A stretch of 64,000 nt of DNA from an uncultured Fodinibius sp. (GTDB lineage Bacteria > Bacteroidota > Rhodothermia > Balneolales > Balneolaceae). Shown here in pieces: positions 34,868 to 43,356 of the stretch; position 1 is the first letter of the stretch; each line of letters opens with the position of its first letter. The position numbers and the translations under genes are program-made. The stretch lies in contig CAJXMJ010000001.1 of the NCBI GenBank assembly GCA_913056455.1, positions 868,001 to 932,000 on the forward strand, read 5' to 3'. A model generated the notes under the pieces. It ran no database searches. It was not told the DNA's origin and saw only the letters and a list, made by a program, of their open reading frames with translations.

Positions 34868-36640
34868 ATGGGAAAAGTAAATACTCGCAGACATATTGGT
34901 GATATCCTGGTAAACAGGAGTATTATTACCCATGATGAGCTCAATGAGGCTCTTGCTATATTACGGGAGGAGCCGGACTCGTCGAATCGCCGCCTGGGTC
35001 AGATTCTTTATCAGGACCTTGGCATCGATCGGCACGATGTGATGAGTGAAATTGCTTCCATATATGCTTTTGAGGAAGTGTTTGGTGATCAAGAGTCCAT
35101 CGATGATGAAGTTATTGAAGAGATTAAATCCCATATTGATGAACTTCCTACTGAAGTAGTGGATGAGTTGGTTCACCAAAAAGCAGTGCCTCTTCGGGAA
35201 AAGCAGAATACATTGACGATTGCGGCTGCCGACCCTTCAGATCCTACGCTCTCGAATATCGTTAATAAGTTAAATTTTAAGCAGCACCAAATTGTCTACT
35301 GCCGATATGAGTTGGTAGAGCAGATTTTAACCCAGGTCTATGAGCAGAAGAACGAGTTTCTGGATCTGCTCGAAGAGATTGAGTATGAAGAGCCTGACTT
35401 AGAGGAAGACACCGAAGAGATAGATGAAGAGGAGATTGATGCAGAAATCAACCAGAGTATGCTCAACTCTCTGGTTGAGGGTTTTCTGGTTGAAGGGGTT
35501 CGCAAGGGGGTAAGTGATATTCATATTGTGCCCTCTGGACCTGCATCAACTGATATCAGATTTCGTATTGACGGGAAGCTGCAGCTCTGGCATCAACAGA
35601 ATAATGTAAAACCGGAAGCTATTTCGGCAGTAGTTAAAGATAAGACACGTAATGTAGACCGCTTTGAGCGTGATGCCTCGCAAGATGGTTTTATTCAGCG
35701 TCAAGTAGATGGACACAACATCCGGTATCGTGTATCTATCATGCCGATGGTAGGAGCACAGTTCGATCGAAAATTCGAGTCCATTGTTATTCGTATTCTT
35801 GATGACCGGGAAGTTATTACAGACTTGAATGTGCTGGGGCTTCAGAAAAAGGCAAAAGAGGATTTTGTAAAAGCAATTGAAAAACCTTCGGGTATTGTCA
35901 TTGTTACGGGGCCTACCGGAAGTGGTAAGTCTACAACCCTTGTTGCCGCCCTTTACTACGTGATTACTCCCGAAGTGAATGTCCTTACGGTAGAGGAACC
36001 TGTTGAATATCTTATCGAAGGGGCCCGCCAGCTTAAAATTGGTACCAATATGACTTTTGATTTGGCGATGCGGGGTATTTTGCGGCACGATCCTGATATT
36101 GTACTCGTGGGTGAGATTCGTGACCTGAAAACAGCTGAGATTGCCATTAAATTGGCGAACACAGGACACCTTACATTTTCCACCCTTCACACCAATGATG
36201 CCCCCAGTGCTATTTCTCGACTCTATAAGATGGGAGTTGAAACATTCCTGATTGCCAATGCCGTTAATCTGATCATGGCTCAGCGTCTTATTCGTACTCT
36301 TTGCAAGCATTGCAAGGAGGAATACAGACCCCACGTTGAAACAGCAAAGGGTATCGGATTTACTGAAGAGGAATACGAGGAAACGACATTCTATAAAGCG
36401 GTTGGGTGTGATAAATGTACCAATGGGTATAAGGGACGTACTGCTATTATGGAAGCTCTTTATTTTGATAAAGAGATTCGTAAAATGATTTTGGAATCGG
36501 GGGATGAGATTAACGAAGCCGCTATTAAGGAATATGCAATGAGTCAGGGAATGCTGAGTTTGCGTGGTTCCGGACGGGAGCGGATCAAGAATGGACTTAC
36601 AACTATTGAAGAAATTGCAGCAATTACAATTGAAGATTAA
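34868..36640 (+). CDS. pilB: PilB/GspE assembly ATPase
   Basis: Hexameric ATPase that drives pilus or pseudopilus extension. Residues 1-150 are the N-terminal GspE/MshEN-like domain (HIGDILVNRSIITHDELNEA), followed by an acidic linker at 165-195. The ATPase core has Walker A GPTGSGKSTT (348-357), the acidic box TVEEPVEYL, Walker B ILRHDPDIVLVGEIRD and the histidine box TFSTLHTND. A tetracysteine zinc site is formed by Cys479, Cys482, Cys514 and Cys517. All catalytic motifs are intact. A cyclic-nucleotide-binding gene follows 92 bases later. Confidence 0.94.
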   Translation: MGKVNTRRHIGDILVNRSIITHDELNEALAILREEPDSSNRRLGQILYQDLGIDRHDVMSEIASIYAFEEVFGDQESIDDEVIEEIKSHIDELPTEVVDELVHQKAVPLREKQNTLTIAAADPSDPTLSNIVNKLNFKQHQIVYCRYELVEQILTQVYEQKNEFLDLLEEIEYEEPDLEEDTEEIDEEEIDAEINQSMLNSLVEGFLVEGVRKGVSDIHIVPSGPASTDIRFRIDGKLQLWHQQNNVKPEAISAVVKDKTRNVDRFERDASQDGFIQRQVDGHNIRYRVSIMPMVGAQFDRKFESIVIRILDDREVITDLNVLGLQKKAKEDFVKAIEKPSGIVIVTGPTGSGKSTTLVAALYYVITPEVNVLTVEEPVEYLIEGARQLKIGTNMTFDLAMRGILRHDPDIVLVGEIRDLKTAEIAIKLANTGHLTFSTLHTNDAPSAISRLYKMGVETFLIANAVNLIMAQRLIRTLCKHCKEEYRPHVETAKGIGFTEEEYEETTFYKAVGCDKCTNGYKGRTAIMEALYFDKEIRKMILESGDEINEAAIKEYAMSQGMLSLRGSGRERIKNGLTTIEEIAAITIED

Positions 36641-36732
36641 AAAACTCTTAGACGTTTAGGGTAGTACTAAATAATCATTAATATTATTGATGACGAAAAG
36701 GGGTTAGCATAAGTTAAATTTGGAGATAAGTT

Positions 36733-37236
36733 ATGGCAACGGATAACCATACAGAAAAAGAGGCAGCGCCCGAATATATTCGGCAGTTTTTGAAAGAACC
36801 GCCTTTGTTATTGAGAAATTTTCATTACGAAGATATTATGGAATTTCTGAATTTAGGGATGGAAGAGCGGTTTGTACAGGATGATGTAATTATTAATGAG
36901 GAGGAATATGTTAATTCTGCTTATTTAATTTCGAAGGGCAAGGTGTCTATCTGGAAAGATAATATTCAACTTGCAACTTTGAATAAGGGGAACTTTTTGG
37001 GAGAAACCTTCCTTTTCAGCAAAAATAACAGAATGGCCAAAGTAGTCTCGGAAGGAGACTCACAACTGCTTAAGTTTGAACGTTATGAAGCATTGAACTT
37101 TTTTAGGAAAAAACCCGAAAAATTGTTCAATATTTTCACTCGTAATATTATTGAAATTCAGCAACAGAAGATCAGTAATATGAATGTGCAGTTGCTACAG
37201 CTTAAAAAGCGGCTCTTGGACGATAGTAGCTGGTAA
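36733..37236 (+). CDS. cyclic-nucleotide-binding-domain protein without DNA-binding domain
   Basis: A 167-residue stand-alone cNMP-binding beta-roll: FVQDDVIINEEEYVNSAYLISKGKVSIWKDNIQLATLNKGNFLGE in shorter view YLISKGKVSIWKDN and LNKGNFLGETFLF. The phosphate-binding cassette region reads GNFLGETFLFSKNNRMAKVVS, where the Arg/Ser contacts for cyclic nucleotide are partly preserved (FLGE then RMAKVVS). The C-terminal helix IIEIQQQKISNMNVQLLQLKK looks like a coiled coil; there is no helix-turn-helix. Its place between the two pilus ATPase genes suggests that it tunes motor activity by binding a nucleotide or a partner, which is inference. Confidence 0.8.
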   Translation: MATDNHTEKEAAPEYIRQFLKEPPLLLRNFHYEDIMEFLNLGMEERFVQDDVIINEEEYVNSAYLISKGKVSIWKDNIQLATLNKGNFLGETFLFSKNNRMAKVVSEGDSQLLKFERYEALNFFRKKPEKLFNIFTRNIIEIQQQKISNMNVQLLQLKKRLLDDSSW

Positions 37237-37328
37237 TGTCCCATTTGTTTTGTATAGTACTTCAGAGTCTCGCCGGCCACAAAATATTTTTGGAAATATT
37301 AAAAATTATTAATGTTTTATGATGTATC

Positions 37329-37360
37329 TTATTAATCCAATCATTTATTTGGATTAATAA
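37329..37360. repeat. 12-bp perfect inverted repeat upstream of the PilT-like gene
   Basis: TTATTAATCCAA (37329-37340) and TTGGATTAATAA (37349-37360) are exact reverse complements with an eight-base spacer. No T-run follows. It lies 116 bases before the PilT-like start in a 239-base gap, so it could be an operator or a weak stem-loop at the end of the preceding transcript. Confidence 0.55.
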
Positions 37361-37475
37361 TCAGATGTATGTTCATTAATATTAAACTATTTCGTAACAA
37401 AAGGCTTCACCACGGTTCTTAATGAGTGATAGGATACAGTTATCAAATAAAGAAATGCGAAAATTTTAGTTATAA

Positions 37476-38726
37476 ATGGAAGTAGGGGTACAAAAAGATA
37501 AGGTTAAAGAACTAATAAAACCGCTTGCTGCTCAACTTAATGACAGCTTGAAGGGATTGGAACGGCATAGAGAAATAGGAAAAATCATTGACAGTCAAGA
37601 TGATAATACTCGTGCCAAGCTTCGTGATGTGATTGAGGAATTGCTTGAGAAGATGTACAAGAACGAAGCTTCTGATATAGATATCGGAGGCCCCGGTTGT
37701 GGCAATAGGGTTTGGTACCGTATCCACGGCGATAAATCCCCAGATAAAAGCGCCCCCGAATTTAGTCTTATTGAAACTGACTTTTTGCTTCATAATTTAA
37801 TAATGCCCAGCCAAAGGGAGCATTTACTTGAGAATCGTAATTTGGACTTTTCCTATTCTTTGTCAGGTACCGATTCATTATCGGGTGCTCGTCGCTATCG
37901 AGCCGATATGTATTTTGACCTGGAGCATTTAGCATTAAACATGCGTAAAATCGATAACGAAATTCGGCCGTTTAAAGGGTTACAACTCCATCCCGAAGTA
38001 GCAAAAGCGCTTAGCCTCAAGTATTATAAATATGGGATGACACTTGTAACGGGAATCACGGGATCAGGAAAATCGTCAACGCTTGATACAGTAATTGATG
38101 CAAATAACAGGACGGTTGACTCTCATATCGTTATTATTGCTTCTCCGGTAGAGCTTGTTCATGAGCCTAAAAAATCTGTGGTTCGTCATCGTGAGGTTGG
38201 TCGGGATGTCACCTCATTTAAAGAAGGAGCTATACAGGCCTTGCGGCAGGACCCTGATATTATTGTTATTGGGGAGTTACGCGATCCGGAAACTATTATG
38301 ACTGCTCTTGAAATTACAGACTCCGGGCACAAAACTTTCGGAACACTCCACACCAGTTCGGCAATGGAAAGTATCGAGCGTATTCTTGGTGAGGTTCCAC
38401 CCGATGAACAAAATCGTGTACGTACTAGGCTGGCCGATGTCCTCACTTGTGTAATAAGTCAGAAGCTGATACCCAGTCTTGACGGTAAGCGAGTATTGGC
38501 CAAAGAAGTACTTATGGTAACGAGTTCAGTAAAAGCAGCTATCAGGAATAACAATATTAATGAGATTTACCAGATGCTGATGGAGGGTAGCGAACAGGGC
38601 ATGATGACTATGGAACAGGATCTTAAGCGACTCTATAGTCAGGGAAAGATTTCGCAAGAGGAAGCGATAAATAATGCCAATAATAAAAAGCGCTTAAAAC
38701 AGCTTATTTCAGAAACCCAATATTAA
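37476..38726 (+). CDS. pilT: PilT/PilU-like retraction ATPase with atypical acidic box
   Basis: Member of the PilT branch of secretion ATPases, which depolymerise pili. Walker A is GITGSGKSST (193-202), Walker B ALRQDPDIIVIGELRDPETI, and the histidine box GHKTFGTLHTSSAMESIERIL (given here as KTFGTLHTSSAMES). The C-terminal AIRNNNINEIYQMLMEG resembles the AIRNLIRE motif of PilT. Two differences stand out: an extra 50 residues at the N-terminus, and the acidic box reads IIASPVELVHEPKKS where PilT normally has IEDPIE. The gene is likely one transcript with the three following genes (23, 19 and one base between them). Confidence 0.88.
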   Translation: MEVGVQKDKVKELIKPLAAQLNDSLKGLERHREIGKIIDSQDDNTRAKLRDVIEELLEKMYKNEASDIDIGGPGCGNRVWYRIHGDKSPDKSAPEFSLIETDFLLHNLIMPSQREHLLENRNLDFSYSLSGTDSLSGARRYRADMYFDLEHLALNMRKIDNEIRPFKGLQLHPEVAKALSLKYYKYGMTLVTGITGSGKSSTLDTVIDANNRTVDSHIVIIASPVELVHEPKKSVVRHREVGRDVTSFKEGAIQALRQDPDIIVIGELRDPETIMTALEITDSGHKTFGTLHTSSAMESIERILGEVPPDEQNRVRTRLADVLTCVISQKLIPSLDGKRVLAKEVLMVTSSVKAAIRNNNINEIYQMLMEGSEQGMMTMEQDLKRLYSQGKISQEEAINNANNKKRLKQLISETQY

Positions 38727-38749
38727 TCTACGACGGATAACTTTACGGG

Positions 38750-40453
38750 ATGTTTGGAAAAAATGAATATGTTGGTTTAGCAGTACAGGATGACCTCATC
38801 CGCGTGGCAAGGCTACGGGTAGATGGGAATTCAGTTAAAGTGATTAAATTGGATCGTTTTTCCCTGGTAGAAAAGATAGAGGGCCAATCTCAGAATAAAA
38901 ATCTTGAGGCTGATTCCGGTGAAGTCAATGCGTTTGATGAGGAGGAGGATGCGGATTCGATATTTGGGTTAGAAGAAGATGAGGAGAAGTCTAAAGATCT
39001 TGAGGAGGAACTGGATTTATCTGGTTTAGATGAGGAAGAGGGTGAAGATGAGGAGATGGAGCTTGATATGGTGGAAGAAGCCGAAGTTCCTCAGTCCAAT
39101 GAACTTCTTATTTATGATCTTCTTTCTGAGATCAATAGTGAAAAAATTTATTTAGGACTTAATATTCCTGCGGGCCATACTATATTTCAGGTTATCAGGG
39201 ATACTGACTTTTCTGAGGTTAAACAGAAAGATCTTATTGAAGATCTTGAATTTAAACTCGAGTCTATCTACGGTACTCCAAAATCTCCGGATAACTACTC
39301 TTATGAAGTATGGGAAGATGGATCTCTCCTGTTGGGCTCTATTGAGGATGAATCGGTTACTCTAAAGGCCGTAAACAGGGCCCGCGAGCTTTATACGGGA
39401 AAGCTTGCCATACAAAGTGTTATTCCGGACGAAACATCTCTTGTTGGGCTGGTAAGAGCGAACTATGAGCTTGATCCCGACGAAATGACCGGTATTATCC
39501 AGTTTGGAAAGGAGAAATGTCGCGTCGTTTTTATGAAGGGCGAAGAGATATGGCTGGTTTCTCCTATAATTAATGAGGGAACTGAAAAGAAATCCTTCAT
39601 GAATACGGTATTCAGTAAAATACTTTTTCAGCTGGATACTGGGGAAGTACCCAGTTTGGATCGAATACTCCTGGCAAATAATACCAAGGGAAGTGATGCA
39701 GTAGATTTCTTCAAACAGAATTTCCCGGATATTCATGTGGAAAATCTGTCGTTGAAAGAGGAGTTTATTGATAGTGAAAGTGTAGACCCTTCCAGTATTC
39801 CGTCCTTTACGACTGCTATTGGTTCGGCATTAGCAGCATCTGGGGCAATGGATGATGTTTTTCCGGATCTGTCATTTGTTCCTAAATATGTCGAAGATCG
39901 TCAGAAGATTTTCCAGCTGCAATGGCACGGGATGCTGATCCTATTTTTGATATTTTTAACTCCCATTACGTTTAACTATTTCTATACGCAGAATGTCCAA
40001 CAGATCAATTCATATGAGAGTGACTTAACTCAAATGAATTCTCAGCTTGAACAATTAGAACCTCTTGTAAATGAAGTAGATGTTTTACAAGAGGATTTAT
40101 CGGTATTAAAAGAGAAGTTGACGATGCTTGATACCCTTACGCGAGGCAGTAAGGAGTGGTCAGCCAAATTTGATTTGCTTAATGAAGGTATTCGATCGGT
40201 GGGTAACACTTGGATTACCTCTTTTTCTGAATCCGGAGATGGCACTTCTATTCAGGGATACACTTTGTATAGAAACAGAATTCCTCGAATCGTTAATATT
40301 TTTGATGAAGCAACGCTGCAAAGTGTCAACAATGAAGAAATTCGTGAACAACAGGTATACACATTTTCAATACTAATACAATCGTTTGCCCAATCTGATT
40401 CTATTTATTCACCATCATCCCCAGAGGAAGTTAAAAATCTGATAGGTAAATAA
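38750..40453 (+). CDS. PilM-PilN fusion with acidic insertion
   Basis: One chain appears to combine two pilus alignment proteins. The N-terminal part begins FGKNEYVGLAVQDDLIRVA, like the actin-fold PilM, and is interrupted at residues 50-113 by a very acidic Glu/Asp-rich insert. The actin-like part resumes to about residue 370. DLSFVPKYVEDRQ then stands where PilN has its short PilM-binding N-terminal motif (usually NLLP). A membrane helix (392-412), a coiled coil (415-465) and a small alpha-beta domain (470-545) complete a PilN layout. In most systems PilM and PilN are separate and bind through that peptide. The domain boundaries are read by eye. Confidence 0.78.
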   Translation: MFGKNEYVGLAVQDDLIRVARLRVDGNSVKVIKLDRFSLVEKIEGQSQNKNLEADSGEVNAFDEEEDADSIFGLEEDEEKSKDLEEELDLSGLDEEEGEDEEMELDMVEEAEVPQSNELLIYDLLSEINSEKIYLGLNIPAGHTIFQVIRDTDFSEVKQKDLIEDLEFKLESIYGTPKSPDNYSYEVWEDGSLLLGSIEDESVTLKAVNRARELYTGKLAIQSVIPDETSLVGLVRANYELDPDEMTGIIQFGKEKCRVVFMKGEEIWLVSPIINEGTEKKSFMNTVFSKILFQLDTGEVPSLDRILLANNTKGSDAVDFFKQNFPDIHVENLSLKEEFIDSESVDPSSIPSFTTAIGSALAASGAMDDVFPDLSFVPKYVEDRQKIFQLQWHGMLILFLIFLTPITFNYFYTQNVQQINSYESDLTQMNSQLEQLEPLVNEVDVLQEDLSVLKEKLTMLDTLTRGSKEWSAKFDLLNEGIRSVGNTWITSFSESGDGTSIQGYTLYRNRIPRIVNIFDEATLQSVNNEEIREQQVYTFSILIQSFAQSDSIYSPSSPEEVKNLIGK

Positions 40454-40472
40454 TTTAGCAAAACTACGATAT

Positions 40473-41351
40473 ATGTCCTACGGTGTACGAAATACAATTA
40501 TTCTTCTCGTCGTCTTAACTACTTTTATAGGGGGCGGATGGAGTTATATTTATTTTTATCAGCAGCCAAAACTGGAAGAACTGGAGCAAAATGTTGAACA
40601 AACGCGGCAAGAATTAAATCAGAAGCAGCAGAAGGCTAATCGATTGCCGACACTTGAAAACCAGTTTAAGGAGGCTACTAAATTTTTTAATAATTATAAC
40701 AAAGGCTTATATCCCAATAGTAATGAAGACAATGTATATGATTTTTTAGACAGGGTAAGCACTGGATCGGCATATACGGAGTTTGCTTTTAATTTTTCTG
40801 ATTCGACAGCCTACAATCAGTATGGCGTTATTTCAATGGAGGTTACGGGCCAGGGCTATTATCGTAACTTCATAAACTTTGTCCGACAAATTGAGTTAAG
40901 CAAACCGTTAAATAAAGTTGGACAGGTTAGTGTAAATCCTATTAATGAGCTCGATTCCTACGGAAAGGTTAATTACCAGTTTTCTCTGCAGAGTTTTTAT
41001 GACCGTGTAAAATTATTGGGAGAAACAGATTTAAACATTAATAATAACTTACTTGGATCAGTTTATAACCCATTTTACCCCTTTATACGGTCAGTTAAAG
41101 ACAACGAGGAAAATCTCGTAAATGTTGAAAACAGTGAGCTCCTGGCAATAAGTTCAGATAAGGTGTTTTTACTGGATCAACAGGGAATAATGCAGCGACT
41201 TTCTGAAGGAGATGAAGTATATCTCGGAAGACTTTCATCAATAGATCTTGATGAAGGAACCGCTTCGTTTACCTTGAATAAGGGTGGAATTGTTGAGCGA
41301 ATAACCTTGCAGGTTAATAATGATGAAGATGAAAATGAAAGCAGTAACTAA
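40473..41351 (+). CDS. PilO-like protein with C-terminal PilP-like domain
   Basis: A single membrane helix (residues 8-27), a coiled coil (30-70, LEELEQNVEQTRQELNQKQ) and an alpha-beta domain (85-180) match PilO, which pairs with PilN in the alignment complex. After residue 195 the sequence NPFYPFIRSV leads to a small beta domain (218-281, ELLAISSDKVFLLDQQGIMQ and LSEGDEVYLGRLSSID) like the secretin-docking domain of PilP/GspC. So PilO and PilP functions seem to be carried by one chain. It lies 19 bases after the PilM-PilN gene and ends one base before the secretin start codon. Confidence 0.75.
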   Translation: MSYGVRNTIILLVVLTTFIGGGWSYIYFYQQPKLEELEQNVEQTRQELNQKQQKANRLPTLENQFKEATKFFNNYNKGLYPNSNEDNVYDFLDRVSTGSAYTEFAFNFSDSTAYNQYGVISMEVTGQGYYRNFINFVRQIELSKPLNKVGQVSVNPINELDSYGKVNYQFSLQSFYDRVKLLGETDLNINNNLLGSVYNPFYPFIRSVKDNEENLVNVENSELLAISSDKVFLLDQQGIMQRLSEGDEVYLGRLSSIDLDEGTASFTLNKGGIVERITLQVNNDEDENESSN

Positions 41352-41352
41352 T

Positions 41353-43290
41353 ATGAAATCTTTTAGATACCACAAAATTACCTTTTTTACACTGGCACTA
41401 CTATTTATTGCTATTGGCAGTGTAAATAGTCAAAATCGGGATAATCTGCCTGCAGAATTCAGAGAGTACACAAACCCCGAGGAAATTGTTCGCTTTGACA
41501 GAACTACGTCATTTGCCCGTGCTGTTGATGTGATAAATGAATTTTCACAAGATTTTCGTGGTAAAGCGGTTATCAATCGAACAGATATTGAGGGAGAAAT
41601 TGGTATTTCCGTACCGCCGATGCATTGGATGGATGCGTTGAAACTTATTTTACGTGTAAAAGAGCTACACTTGATTGACAAAAATGAATTCTTTGAAATA
41701 GTCACCCGAGAATCTATAGAAGCCGAAGCGGAAGGACAGGCTGCCCCTCAAACAGCCGGTGGTGGCGGACAGGGTGAAGGACCCGTTGCTACGACCCAAA
41801 CACACGAAGTAAGAATAAACGCTATCTTTTTTGAAGGGAATCGGCGTGCCCTTCAGGAAATCGGGGTAGATTGGTCCACGATCTCTGAAAATGTTCCCGA
41901 ATCTGTGCTTGGAGGTGGACAAGGGGGCGGCCAAGGTGGCGGAGGCCAATCCGGTGGTGGCCAAGGAGGTCAAGGTGGAGGACAAATTCCGAGCTCCGAA
42001 TTTGATGGACCATTTGTACAAGTAAATTCAAAAGGGGCACAGAACGTGTCTCAGGATGTGTTTAGTGCATTAGTTAATGTCGGTGAAATCGGAAATACCG
42101 GCATTGATGTGCAGGCGTTATTTAGTGCATTTGAGGCTGATAATCTCGGTGAAATTCTTGCTTCCCCCACAGTAAAAGTGATGGATGGTCAAGAAGGTAA
42201 CATCCAGGTAGGACAGGATTTTTCAATTAAGCAGCGCGATATTGCTGGTAATGTTGTTGAAAATTTCTTCTCGGTTGGTACTATCCTTACAGTTACTCCG
42301 CAAGTTATTACTCAGCAAGATACGACTTTTATACATCTTAATATTGATGCTGAACGATCATCAGCACAACCTGATCCGGTAAGTACTATTATTAATAAGC
42401 AGGAAGCGACGACGCAGGCACTGTTGTTGGACGGAGAAGCAACGGTTATTGCGGGATTATATAGGACCGAGAAAGCGAATGTTCGACGGGGTATACCAAT
42501 TTTAAAAGATCTTCCGCCATGGTTCTTTGGCCTGCGATATCTTTTTGGATACGAGTCTCATGATTATCAAATGAGGGAGCTTGTAATTTTAATACAAGCA
42601 TCCTTGGAGCCTACTATACCGGAACGGTATGGTACAGAGGATTTCAAGGGTAAATATGAGGTTCTGCAAGACGAGCGAGAACGTATGCAGGAAGAGGCTT
42701 CAAAAGGTCAAGAAATAATGAATCGTGAAAAGGATGAAGACCTTCAGGAAATGTTTGACGGGGAGCCGGAGGAAGAAAATCCTGAACCTCAGGAAAATGA
42801 GGAGGAGAAGAAGGCTGAACCGGAGCCTCAAACTGAGAAAAAAGATTCACCCGGTGAAAAAGAATCTGAGAATGTTGAAGCCGATTCGTTAGATGAGGAA
42901 AATAACCAACAGCAAGAACCGGAAACTATTAAGGATCCGGAAGTAAAGACTAAAAAAGTCGAACTCAATCTTGGTGGAGAAGCTGATAATCAAGAAAATG
43001 TCTCTGAGCCTGAAGAAACGACAGTAGGTAATGGTAATAAAGCCCAAAATAGCGAAAGTCTATCCACCTACTATATCGTCGGTGGTTCTTTTCAGGTATT
43101 GGAAAATGCTGAAAAGCATCAACAGGAACTTGCTGAGGAAGGGTTTGATGCCTCTATTGTTAAAATGCAGGACTCAGATATTAACTTGGTTACGTATAAT
43201 GGATTTGATAATCTGAATAGTGCTGAAAAAGCACTTGCTGATATTCGACAATATCAGAATTCAGAGGCCTGGATATATAAAGCAAAATAA
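41353..43290 (+). CDS. pilQ: PilQ/GspD-type secretin with C-terminal SPOR domain
   Basis: Outer-membrane pore of the pilus/secretion machine. With the start at 41353 (MKSFRYHKITFF, a signal peptide ending near Ala/Ser-Gln) the protein has 645 residues. An N0/STN-like domain is at 45-118, a Gly/Gln-rich insert at 186-211, and the secretin domain at about 230-420, with the family end VIAGLYRTEKANVRRGIPIL and DLPPWFFGLRYLFG. An acidic, disordered Glu/Pro-rich linker (440-560) leads to a SPOR domain (571-643, STYYIVGGSFQVLENAEKHQ). SPOR domains bind denuded glycan strands, so the secretin probably anchors to peptidoglycan itself. Only one clear N-domain precedes the secretin core, fewer than in classical GspD. 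Confidence 0.9.
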   Translation: MKSFRYHKITFFTLALLFIAIGSVNSQNRDNLPAEFREYTNPEEIVRFDRTTSFARAVDVINEFSQDFRGKAVINRTDIEGEIGISVPPMHWMDALKLILRVKELHLIDKNEFFEIVTRESIEAEAEGQAAPQTAGGGGQGEGPVATTQTHEVRINAIFFEGNRRALQEIGVDWSTISENVPESVLGGGQGGGQGGGGQSGGGQGGQGGGQIPSSEFDGPFVQVNSKGAQNVSQDVFSALVNVGEIGNTGIDVQALFSAFEADNLGEILASPTVKVMDGQEGNIQVGQDFSIKQRDIAGNVVENFFSVGTILTVTPQVITQQDTTFIHLNIDAERSSAQPDPVSTIINKQEATTQALLLDGEATVIAGLYRTEKANVRRGIPILKDLPPWFFGLRYLFGYESHDYQMRELVILIQASLEPTIPERYGTEDFKGKYEVLQDERERMQEEASKGQEIMNREKDEDLQEMFDGEPEEENPEPQENEEEKKAEPEPQTEKKDSPGEKESENVEADSLDEENNQQQEPETIKDPEVKTKKVELNLGGEADNQENVSEPEETTVGNGNKAQNSESLSTYYIVGGSFQVLENAEKHQQELAEEGFDASIVKMQDSDINLVTYNGFDNLNSAEKALADIRQYQNSEAWIYKAK

Positions 43291-43318
43291 ATAGCATTTG
43301 TATTTTAAGCTTTAAACC

Positions 43319-43353
43319 AAAAGAGGCACCCAGTAAACTGGGTGCCTCTTTTT
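43319..43353. terminator. bidirectional terminator after the pilus operon
   Basis: AAGAGGCACCCAGT (43321-43334) and ACTGGGTGCCTCTT (43337-43350) are perfect reverse complements with flanking A- and T-runs (AAAAG on the left, TTTTT on the right). It therefore works for the secretin gene on plus and for the aldolase-like gene on minus, whose stop is at 43357. Confidence 0.88.
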
Positions 43354-43356
43354 ATA

